Shown here: one piece after another, positions 38,901 to 51,600 of the stretch
How the letters are laid out: each line of letters opens with the position of its first letter
Numbering within the stretch: the first letter of the stretch is position 1
NCBI RefSeq assembly: GCF_040802235.1
Contig: NW_027332181.1
Span: 1-64,000 of the forward strand
Direction: 5' to 3'
Length of the DNA: 64,000 bases
Source of the DNA: Manis javanica
Lineage: Eukaryota > Chordata > Mammalia > Pholidota > Manidae
Notes under the pieces: model-generated
Database searches by the model: none
The model's input: the letters and a program-made list of their open reading frames with translations, nothing else
What the model was told of the DNA's origin: nothing
Translations under genes and position numbers: made by a program

Positions 38901-41900
38901 CCATCGACTGCATACATTTCTCTTACGCATTGTTTGAATTTTGGTATTACATGACTTTTTAAATTTTGTCCACCTCATAGGTTTTCACTAATACCTCCTC
39001 ATAGTTTTCCCGAATTACATGGATTAAATATCTTTTCATGTATTTGTGGGCTATTTGTGTTTCTTTTGTTCATCACTTTTGCCCATTTTTTAGTTGGGTT
39101 ATTTATCTTATTTTTAATTCATAGGAATTCTTATACACTGAGGATATAAATCCTTTTTTAAATCATGTATGTGCCAAATATTCTGTTTGACGTCTTTATG
39201 GTTTCTTTTAATGAAATAAAGTTGTTAATTTCAATGTCAATCTTTTCATTAATGGTTTGTTTTCATGTCTTGAAAAATCTTTCCTCTCCCTGATACAATG
39301 AAGATATTGTCCTAATTGAGCATGAACTCTAAGGCCAGGTAACTCACTCATTTGTGGTATGACCATGGGCAATTACTTTTCTGTGATTCAGTTTTCTCAT
39401 CTGTAAAGAACATTACTTATCTCATATCACTGTATGGTAAAAAATGCATCATTATCCCTAAAGGGGTCAGTACAATGCCTGATAAAGTAGTAAGCATTCA
39501 GCAAGTCTACAGCAAGATTATTCAAGAAATTCTATTCATTTACCTTTCTTGTATTCTTGTCTAGTTATACTATTCTCAAAAAGACTGATAAAGTGTTCCC
39601 ATATTTCCAGTTATCTACAAAATTTTGTAGAAAGTTGGGATCAATTTTCTTAAACGTTTCATAGACCTCATTTGTAAAATCATCCTGAGGCAGGTGATGG
39701 TGGTTCACAGGCAGATAGAGTTCAGGGCCCCAGTAAGTTTCAAGGCCATTGAAGTTTCAAAAAAAAAAAAAAAGGCTCCAATCCAACTCAGCCATTCAAA
39801 AGTATATCTAGACCTCAGCTCTGATTGGTTATGCCCTATGCAAATGAAGCATTATACTTCAGCCAATCAGGAGTGAGCTGTGATGTCATTAGTTCAACTG
39901 TCCATTAAGTCAGTGGGGCAAAACTTCCTCCTCTCAATAAGTAATATAGAATGAAATACCTAGGAATAAACCTAACCACGGAAGTGAAAAACCTATACCC
40001 TGAAAACTACAAGACACTCATGAGAGAAATTAAAGAAGTCACCAATAAATGGAAATACACTCCCTGCTCATGGATAGGAAAAATTAATATTGTCAAAATG
40101 GCCATCCTGCCTAAAGCAATCTACAGATTCAATGCAATCCCTATCAAAATACCAACAGTATTCTTCAACGAACTAGAGAAAATCGTTTAAAATTCATATG
40201 GAACCACAAAAGACGCCGAAAAGCCAAAGCAATCCTGAGAAGGAAGAATAAAGCTGGGGGGATTTACCCTCCCTGACTTCAAGCTCTACTACAAAGTCAC
40301 ACTAATCAAGACAATTTGGTACTGGCACAAGAACAGACCCATAGATTAATGGAAAAGGACTAGAGAGCCCAGATAGAAACCAAAGCATATATGGTCAATT
40401 AATATGATAAAGGAGACATGGATATACAATGGGGAAATAAATGACAGCCTCTTCAACAACTGGTGTTGGCAAAACTGGACAGCCACAGGTAAGAGAATGA
40501 AACTGGATTACTGTCTAATTCCATACACAAAAGTAAACTCAAAATGGATCAAAAACCTGAATGTAAGTCATGAAACCATAAAACTCTTAGAAGGAAACAC
40601 AGGCAAAACTCTTAATATAAACATAAAGAACTTCTTCATGAACATATCTCCACGGGCAAGGGAAACAAAAGCAAAAATGAACAAGTGGGCCTATATCAAA
40701 CTAAAAGCTTCTGTGCAGCAAAGGACACCATCAGAACAAAAAGGCATCCTACAGTGTGGGAGAATATATTCATAAATGACATATCCAAATAAGGGGTTGA
40801 CATCCAAAATATACAAAGAGGTCATGCACCTCAACAAACAAAAATCAAATAATCCAATTAAAAAATGGGCCTAGGATCTGAATAGACACTTCTCCAAAGA
40901 AGAAATTCAGATGGCCAACAGACACATGACAAGATGCTCCACATTGCTAATTATCAGGGAAATGCAAATTAAAACCACAATGAGTTATCACCTCACGCCA
41001 GTTAGGATGGCCAGCATTGAAAAGACTAGGAACAATAAGTGCTGGTGAGGATGCAGAGAAAGGGGAACCCTCCTACACTGCTGGTGGGAATGTAAGCTAG
41101 TTCAACCATGGTGGAAAGCAATATGGAGGTTCCTCAAAACACTAAAAATAGGAATACCATTTGACCCAGGAATTCCACTCCTAGGAATTTACCCAAAGAA
41201 TACAAGTTCTCAGATTCAAAAAGACATATGCACCCCTATGTTTATTGCAGCACTATTTACAATAGCCAAGATATAGAAGCAACCTAAGTGTCTATCAGTA
41301 GATGAATGGATAAAGAAGATGTGGTACATATACCCAATGGAATACTACTCAGCCGTAAGAAGAAAATAAATCCTACCATTTGCAACAACATGGATGGAGC
41401 TAGAGGGTATTATGCTCAATAAAATAAGCCAGGAGAAAGACAAGTACCAAATGATTTCCCTCATTTGTGGAGTGTAACAATGAAGCAAAACTGAAGAAAC
41501 AAAACAGCAGCAGACTCACAGACTCCAAGAAAGGACTAGCAGTTACCAAAGGGAAGGGGTTGGGGAGGGAGGGAGAAGGGGATTGAGGGGCATTATGATT
41601 GGCATACATGGTGTATGGGGTTTATGAGGAAGACAGTGTAGCACAGAGAAGACAAGTAGGGACTCTGTGGCATCTTACTACACCGATGGACAGTGATTGC
41701 AGTGGGGTGTGTGGGCGACTTGATGAGTGAATGTAGTAACCACAATGTTTTTCATGTGAAACGTTCATAAGAGTGTATATCAATGATATTTTAATAAAAA
41801 ATAAAAATAAAAAGATTATAGATCAATGATACTTTAATAAAAAAAAAAAAGCTACCACAAGTGATCTGCTTGTGCAAAAAAAAAACAAGTGATATAAACC

Positions 41901-44900
41901 CCTAGACACTGCTGCCTCAGCAGCGTCCTCCCATGGATCCTCTCCTGATTAGCAGGATTCATTTTCTTTTCACTTACTAAAATCTTTGCTGGTTACTCTG
42001 TACTCTTTGCTGGCTTCATTCCTCATCACCTCTAAGACACAATCCTGGGAAAAACAGCATCTCAGCCAGTAACAATCCTGGTCAGGTATTTTCTTAGTGG
42101 GAATATTTCAAGTTACCGATCAAATACCTTTATGGTTTTAGGCATTAGGGATGCCATTCATGTTACATTCTACCATTAGATTTTTCTATTTTTTTCTTGA
42201 TTCAGTTTTGGTAAGTCGTTTTCCTAAAAACTGTCCATTTTGTCTGTTTTCAAATATTACTCATGGTTGGCTTGTTTCTTTATGTATTTGGTAATTTTTT
42301 GTTCTAATTCTTTATAGGCTTGGATCAAGGATATTTTCCTCCAGAAAATATTTGATCTTACTTCTGCTAAGTCCCTAGGGGTGTTTCTAGCTCAAAAGCA
42401 CTTTATGGATTGGGATTTCTTACACTGTGTGGGTAGAATAAATAAGATTCCAGACCATTATATATAGGAAGGCTTATGAATTCAGATTCTTATTAGGCAA
42501 GAATCCTTTTCCTCACCCTGAGGCAACACCAGAAATACACAAGTTTCCCTGCAGTTTCTATAGCCAGCACAGTTCCTGGCACTGGGGACATAGCAATGAA
42601 CAAAAGAGATAAAAAAATACCTGTTGAGAAAGGGGAGAGTGGTAGGAAATAATGGTGAAGAAGCAGGTTGGGTCCAGATTATAGAGGGCCTTTTCAACAC
42701 AGTGAGGAGTGAGGTGTGATGGGAAGTCCTTAGAGGGTTTTGAACTGAGAAATGACATGGTATTATTTATATTAAAAAAAAAAGAGCACTCTGGCTGCTA
42801 TATGGAAAAGTAAGTGTGAGTGATGAATAATGGAAGCAAGAGAAACAGTTGGTAGTCTAGTATTCTCCTGGGAGATGTTGGTAGTTTATACTAACATTGT
42901 TGCAGTGTGCATTGTTAAGAGAGATTAGGGATATATTTTGAAGGTAGAGTTTCTGATAGGTTGGATGTAGGAGTGAGTGGGGAAAAAATGGGGGAAAGAA
43001 GAGTAACATGGTAACTTTTAGATGCCAATTAGACATTCAAATGGAAATGTTAAATATATGAATCCCGAACTCAAAAGAGAAATTATGACTGGAAATGTCA
43101 ATTTGAAAATCATCAGTATTTAGATAATATAAAAGCCAACCAACTGAATGAAATTACCTAGAGTTGTGCTGTCCAATACAGTAGCCACTAACTACATGTG
43201 ACTTTTTAATTTTTAATTAATTAAATATTAAAAATTCACTTCCTCTTTTATACTAGCCATATTTCAAGTGCTTAATGGCCACTTTGGCCTAACGGCTATT
43301 ATACTGGACAGCACAGATATAGAACATTTCTATCTTCACAGAAAGTTCTGTTAGAAACACTGGCCTAGAGTGTAGGATAAGTGGAAAAAAGGACAAAATT
43401 AGGAAGGAAGAATAGACAGATGGACAGAAAACAGGTAGGGAAAGAAGGGGGAAGGGAGAAGAGGTCTAAAAATTAAAGGGTGGGCACCAAAATTTTGAGG
43501 ATGGAAAGATGAGGAGGAGAGGGGAGAGTAATGAAGACTGACAGTGGCCAGTGATGTGGAGGCAAACTGGAGGCCAAATGAGGAAAGTATCTTGGGAAGG
43601 GAATGCTCAGCTGTAGGAAATAGTGCTGAGAAATCAAGTAAGCAGTCATCTGCAAAACTAATCAATGTATTTGGTAAAATGGAGGCCTCTGGTAACCTTG
43701 AGATGGTTTCAGTGTCATGATGGGGCCAAAGCCCAAGCAGAATGGGTTGAGGAGAGAATGGGAGGTGAGGAAGTAAAGACAATGAACACTGATATTATTT
43801 TCGGATTTTGTTATAAAGGAGAAAAAAAGAGTAGGTCTGTATAGCTAGAGGGGTCCATGAATATAAGAAATAGGTTGTCAAAATGTGAGCTATTTGAGCA
43901 TAGTCATTTGAAAATTAAACACAGGAAAACTTTTTAGCCCATTATTCAATTTCAAAGCACAAAGTCACAATTTATTATATCACTCATACTTGAGAATTTT
44001 TCACTAAATGTTCTTTCAATCAGATGATTAGCCATACATTTCTTTTCCTCCCTTATTTTCTTTATATGGGTTTAGAGAAGGAAATTGGAAAGATTAAAGC
44101 TTGATTTTTCTCTGACTTTCAAGTTCAAAACATTTGTCTGGGAAGTAATGTTTTCAGCTGAGAATTTTTTAAGTTTAGGCGAGAACTATAAAATGGATCT
44201 CACACAGTCACATATAGATAGCATTTAAAAATGTGATTCTAATCTTGTCCCTTTTACTTCTTTAATCAAAAGTAGGGTTGTTGTTTTTTTCCACTTAGAA
44301 ATAGACATTATAGCATGGTTTTTCCTGTAGCAATTTCAAACCAAATCAGTACCTAAAGAAAATGTTTTGGTTTTCTGAATTTAAAAAAAGAAAACAATCT
44401 TAGGAAATTTCACCTTAGAAATGAAACTGGGAAAAAAAGGGCTAAACAAAAATCAAATATGTAGAAATATTTGGCATAAAAAGTAAAAAAAATGGTAAAA
44501 TGTTTTAATTTTTGCATTTTCACATTCATAAACTTTTGAATGAGCCGAGATACAGTATTAAAATATACTGTTACAAAAGAAAATAATTGTACCTTTACCA
44601 TTCCCATTAAGTTCATGATAAAACTATAAAATATGGTATTCTACAGTGATTAAAAGGACATTGATAAAACAAAAAAGTATAAAAAGTTGAGCTTCCTTTG
44701 TTATGTATTCTCTCTGGATATGGTAAACACATAAGTAATTTAAATACAGATCTTGACAATAAAAATTAATTTGAAGACCTATTACTTACCATGCAAACTG
44801 TTACCAATTTCAATATTTTCAGACATTATTGAATTATTTGTGCTGTAGCTCAGACCAAGAACCATTTGAAGATCTGAGAGATTCAGTCGTGCTGTTAGTT

Positions 44901-45555
44901 CACCACTTCTATCGCCAACCTACAACCACAATCATTATAGAGTAGTATTTAAAGACAAAGAATGGTGAAAATTAGTTGAAAATGTTGTGAACCTAAAACT
45001 GGAAGAAAATATAAAGAAATGAAAATAGTTACATTAGAATTATGAGATTATGAATGAAATGGATTTTTTCATAGTTTTTTTAAAGCATAAAGAAAGAAAA
45101 GGGAAGTTTCTAAGATATGGCAAAAGGAGAGCTAGTTATATCCTATCAATTCTTGAGTTCTCTAAATATTAGATTGCTCAATCTCTATGCTATTATATAA
45201 TAATGTAGGTTATTCTGTGACACATTAACTTAGCATGACTTCAATAAGATTTCATTAAAATATTTTACATCCATACTATAGTATTATTAATTAAGCCAGC
45301 ACTACAGATTATACCAGGCACTTTAATATACATTATCTGTAATCCTTACAATGATTTGCAAGATAGACATTTTTTTATTCCCGTTTTACAGATGAGAGAA
45401 ATAAGAATCAGAGAAGGCTTCCAAGCTCAAATTGCAGCAACTGGCAATACTGTAACAGGAACCAGTCTTTGATTCTAAAAACCGTGTTTGTCCTTCCATC
45501 CCATGCTACTTTTCCATGTAGAGATAGGAGGCATATTTTCATTCTTTCCATTCCA

Positions 45556-45612
<57 letters not shown>

Positions 45613-48600
45613 TTATTCAACAATATAGGAGCAATCTAGAGAAATAACAGGGCTTTCCTTTATGCTGGTTTGTGAATCACAATAGCACAGATAGCAATTT
45701 TTTAGTTTCATACCTCTCTTGAAATTTCCAAGTGCTTTTCAGCAAAATTCATTGCTTGATCATGATTTCCTAGAGCTGTGTATGCATTTCCTAAGCTCCA
45801 ACATGCTCTTCCTTCACCAATTCTACAAAATAATTCAAAGCTAACATGCAGTTACCTCCTATGTGTGTAATATAAGCTATTTAGCAATAATTAAAGGCAT
45901 GAACAATGCTTTGGACTTATTTGGTCTTTCATATAAAGAGCATACATACTATCATTAATATTAGAGACATATTAGAATATCCAGATAATACTGGAGTCAG
46001 TCATGTACTGAAATGCAAAACATCCTTTTTAAACATGCAATGTATTATAAAACAATAAAATCTTGGGATACATCTTATAGTTCAACCATCCCATTTTCTT
46101 TCTATGACAGCCCTACTGTTATAGAAAGGTAACCATTCAGTTCATGTTTGAAAATCACCAAGGAGGGAGAACTCACTGCCTTCCGCAGTGCCATACTTCA
46201 TTTTGAACAGTTGTGTAGAGAAATTCTTCATAGTGAGGTAAAAATCTATCTTCCTAAAGCAAATGTCACAAACACCACAGACTGAAGGCCTGCACAGCTA
46301 CACTGTTTTTTCATACAGTGGGGAAAAAAAATTAGCCATCAACATTTAAAAATCAGAAGATTTCATATAACTCAAGATTTTTAATCTTCTTTTTAAAAAA
46401 GAGAATGATCTGGGTATCACAGACCCTTGTTCCTGCCTGGCAATAATTAGCTAGAATTGAATAGCTGTCCTCTTTACAGTAGGCCTTATCTCTAAGTTCA
46501 CCTCAATTCCCACATTGATGTAGTCAGGAGGACCATTGTAGGCAATTGAGTTTGTGACCAATTTACTATTCAAGGTTACATGAAACCAGTCTAATCTTCT
46601 AAAACATATTAGCCCTTCAAACAATAATATACAGAAGATGTTACTGAAACAGGATATTCCTTAAGGATTTAAAGAGAAAATAAAGGAAACAAACAAAAAA
46701 AGAAACTTAAAAACAAGACAAAAACTCTAGTGATTCAGAAATGTCTCTATAGTTTATCATAACTATAGTAAAAAGACATGTAACTTACCTATCACTTAGC
46801 TCTTGAGCAATTGCTAAGTGCTTCAGATGATAATCAATGGCTTTTTCATAGTCTTGGAGTAAAGTATATGTGTTTCCAAGACTGTAACAAGACTGTGCTT
46901 CTACAGCTCGGTCTTTAAGCTGTCTAGCCAAGAGTAGTGTCTTCCTAAAAGAAATTAATTATTATATAATAATCATTTTAACTTTTGCCTATATTAATCA
47001 TAAAAAAAAACTTACTTTTCCTCCTGCCTTCAAAGTAAATCTGTTTTTGAGTCTAACGTCCCATACTTTTAGACAAAATGAAAAGATGTCTTTGAAACAC
47101 AAAAAGCAAATCCAGACTTCTGGAATAAATTTGAGAGTCCTATTAACTCTCCAGAGGAAAGGAGTATGGACATATGAGATCAAGTGTCTCTAATGAGTAA
47201 TACAGTATTTTGAACATTAAAAAAAATTTCCCTGTGGTAGTGACAATAACGTAAGGTAGGAGGCTTCTGTCCACATAATCTCTCTTTTCTATCATACTGT
47301 TGCCTTTATAGTTTGCCAAATTTTAAAATACTTAGTTCAAATTCCTATGTGTTGTAAATGGTCTGAATGCACCAATCAAAAGACAGAGTCACTGAATGAA
47401 TAAAAAACAAGACCTGTCTATATGCTGCCTACAAGAGATTCACGTCAAACCCAAAGACATACACAGACTGAAAGTAAAGGGATGAAAAAGATATTTCATA
47501 CACAAAAAGGGAGGAAAAAGCAGGTGTTGCAGTACTTGTATCAGATAAAATAGATTTCAAAACAAAGAAAGTAACAAGACACAAAGAAGAACATTACACA
47601 ATAATAAAGAGGTCAGTCCAACAAGAGTATATAACCATTATAAATATCTATGCATCCAACACAGGAGCACCTACATATGTGAAACAAATACTAACACAAT
47701 TAAAGGGGGAAATAGAATGCAATGCATTCATCTTAGGAGACTTCAACACACCACTCACTCCAAAGGACAGATCGATCAGACAGAAAATAAGTAAGGACAC
47801 AGAGGCAAAGAATAACATATTAGAACAGATGGACCTAACAGACATATTCAGAACACTCCATCCAAAAGCAACAGAATACACATTCTTCTCAAGTGCACAT
47901 GGAACATTTTCGAGAAGAGATCATATACTAGGCCACAAAAGGAGCCTCAATAAATTAAAAAAGACTGAAATTGTACCAACCAGCTTCTCAGACCACAAAA
48001 GTATGAAACTAGAATAAATTACACAAAGAAACCAAAAAAGCCCACAAAGGGAGGCTTAACAACATGCTCCTAAATAACCAATGGATCAATGACCAAATAA
48101 AAACAGAGATCAAGCAATATATGGAGACAAATGATAACAATAATTCAACAATGCAAAATCTGTGGAACACAGCAAAGGCTGTGCTAAAAGGAAAGTATAT
48201 TGCAATACAGGCCTACCTCAGGAAAGAAGAACAATCCCACATGAACAGTCTAAACTCACAATTAATGAAACTAGAAAATGAAGAACAAATGAGGCCCAAA
48301 GTCAGTAGAAGGAGGGACATAATAAAGATTAGAGCAGAAATAAATAAAATCAAGAAGAATAAAACAACAGAATCAATGAAAGCAGGAGCTGGTTCTTTGA
48401 GAAAATAAACAAAATAGATAAACCCTTAGCCACACTTATCAAGAAAAAAAGAGTCTACACACAAAAACAGAATCAGAAATGAGAAAGCAAAAGTCACTAT
48501 GGACACCACAGAAACACAAAGAATTATTAAATACTATGAAAAAATATATACTAACAAATTGGATAACCTAGAAAAATGGAAAACTTTCTAGAAAAATACC

Positions 48601-51600
48601 TTAGAAGGCTTATCCAGGAAGAAACAGAAAATCTGAATAGAGTAATTACCAGTAATGAAACTGAACTGGTAATCAAAAAACCACCTACAGATGGTTTCAC
48701 TGCTGAATTTTATCAAACATCTAGTGAAGACCTGATATACATCCTCCTTTAAGTTTTCCAAAAATAGAAGAGGAGAGAATACTCCCAAACTCATTCTACA
48801 AGGCCAGCATCACTCTAATACCAAAACAAGGCAAAGACACCACAAAAAAAGAAAATTACAGACAGACCAATATACCTGATGAACATAAATACAAAAATAC
48901 TCAACAAAATATTAGCAAACTGAATTAAAAAATACATCAATAAGATCATCCATCATGATCAAGTAGGATTTATTCCAGAGATGAAAGGATGGTACAACAT
49001 TCGAAAATCCATCATCATCATCCACATCAACAAAAAGAAAAACCACATGATCATATTCACAGATGCTTCTGAAAAAGCATTTGACAAAATTCAACATCCA
49101 TCCATGATAAAAACTCTCAACAAAATGGGTACAGAGGGCAATACCTCAACATAACAGCCATTTATGACAACTCACAGCCAACATCATACTTAACAGCGAG
49201 AAGCTGTAAACTTTTCCTTTAAGATCAGGAACAAGACAAGGATGCCCCTTTTCCCCACTTTTACTCAACATAGTTCTGGAGTTCCTAGCCACGGCAATCA
49301 GTCAACACAAAGAAATAAAAGGCATCCAGATTGGCAAGGAAGGAGTTAAACTGTCACTATTTGCAGGTCACATGATATTGTACATAAGAAACCCTAAAGA
49401 ATCCACTCAAAACTACTAAATATCTGAACTCAGCAAAATTTCAGGATATAAAATTAATACACAAAAATCTGTTGCATTCCTATACACTAATGATGAACTA
49501 GCAGAAAGACAAATCAGGAAAACAATTCCATTCATAGTTGCATCAAAAAGAATAAAATACCTAGGAACAAACCTAACAAAGGAGGTGAAAGACCTATACT
49601 CTGAAAACTACAAGACACTCATGAACTCATGAGAGAAATTAAAGAGATACCAATAAATAGAAACACATCCCATGCTCATGGACAGGAACAATTAATATTG
49701 TCAAAATGGCCATCCTGCCTAAAGCCATCTACAGATTCAATACAACCCCTATGATAATATCAACAGCATTCTTCAACAAACTAGAGCAAATAGTTCTAAA
49801 ATTCATGTGGAACCACAAAAGACCCCAAATGGCCAGAGCAACCCTGAAAAGGAAGAATAAAGCAGGGGAGATTATACTCCCCAACTTTAAGCTCTACTAC
49901 AAAGGTATAGTTATCAAGACAATTTGGTACTGGCACAGGAACAGACCCATAGACCAATGGAACAGACTAGAGAGCCCAGATATAAACCCAAGCATATATG
50001 GTCAATTAATATATAATTCAGGAGCCATGGATATACAATGGGGAAATAAATGACAGCCTCTTCAACAACTGGTGTTGGCAGAACTGGACAGCTACATGCA
50101 AGAGAATGAAACTGGATTATTGTCTAACCCCATATACAAAAGTAAACTCAAAATGGATCAAAGACCTGAATGTAAGTCATGAAACAATAAAACTCTTAGA
50201 AGAAAACATAAGCAAAAATCTCTTGAATATAAACATGAGCAACTTTTTCCTGAATGCATCTCCTCAGGAAAGGGAAACAAAATAAAAAATGAACAAATGG
50301 GACTATGTCAAGCTAAAAAGCTTCTGTATAGCAAAGGACACCATCAACAGAACAAAAAGGCATCCTACAATATGGGAGAATATATTTGTAAATGACATAT
50401 CCAATGAAGGGTTAACATCCAAAATATATAAAAAACTCACACGCCAACACCCAAGAAGCAAATAACTCTATTAAAAAATGGGTGGAGGATATGAACAGAC
50501 ACTTCTCCAAAGAAATTCAGATGGTCAACAGACACATGACAAGATGCTCCACATTGCTAATTATCAGGGAAATGCAAATTAAAACCACAATGAGATATCA
50601 CCTCACGCCAGTTAGGATGGCCAATATAGAAAAGACTAGGAACAATAAGTGCTGGTGAGGATGCAGAGAAAGGGGAACCCCCTACACTGTTGGTGGGAAT
50701 GTAAACTAGTTCAACCATGGTGGAAAGCAATATGGAGGTTCCTCAAAAAACTAAAAATAGAAATACCATTTGATCCGGGAATTCCACTCCCAGTAATTGA
50801 CCCAAAGAAAACAACTTCTCAGATTCAAAAAGACATATGCACCCCTATGTTTATTGCAGCACTATTTACAACAGCCAAGATGTGGAAGCAACCTAAGTGT
50901 CTATCAGTAGATGAATGGATAAAGAAGAGATGGTACATATACACAATGGAATACTATTCAGTCATAAGAAAGAAACAAATCCTACAATTTGCAACAACAT
51001 GGATGGAGCTAGAGGGTATTATGCTCAGTGAAATAAGTCAGGCAGAGAAAGACAAATACCAAATGATTTCCCTCATTTGTGGAGTATAACAGTGAAGCAA
51101 AACTGAAGGAATGAAACAGCAACAGACTCATAGACTCCAAGAAGGTACTAGTGGTTACCAAAGGGGAGGGGGAGAGGAGTGAGAAGGGGATTGTGGGGTA
51201 TCATGATTGGTAAACATGGTGCCTGTGGGGCCACGGGGAAGACAGTATAGCTCAGAGAAAACAAATAGGGACTCTGTGGCACCTTACTACACTGATGGAC
51301 AGTGACTGCAATGGGTTATGGGGGAGGCATTCAATAAGGGTGAATGTAATAACCACATTGTTTTTCTTGTGAAACCTTCATAAGAGTATATATCAATGAT
51401 ACCTTAATTTAAAAAAAATTCCTATGTGTAGGTCATTAGTCACCCATTCATGGAAAATGTTAAATATCACATTTAAACATTAACCAAATTTTACCTAATA
51501 ACATATGGAATCAACAATGAGAAGCTGGTGTAAGTAGTTAAGAGTACAAACCCAGGAGCTAAACTATCTCGTTTCAAATTCTAACTTTGCCAGTTACTAG

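Larger units (their letters stand above)
44920..45713. other. GPSM2 intron 8 with MIR and AC microsatellite
   Basis: Apart from the MIR remnant and the AC tract listed separately, the intron is AT-rich and unassigned. Confidence 0.5.

Noticed and set aside
41858-41876. Short inverted repeat cacaag...cttgtg as a terminator or hairpin RNA
   Set aside because: Six-base arms only, between A-tracts of an L1 tail; better explained as tail or transduced sequence.
43399-43782. 127-codon antisense open frame
   Set aside because: It lies on a purine-rich stretch and is Leu/Pro/Ser-rich by composition, with no splice or family support.
45408-45623. Open frame with a long Val-Cys repeat
   Set aside because: Translation of the AC microsatellite.
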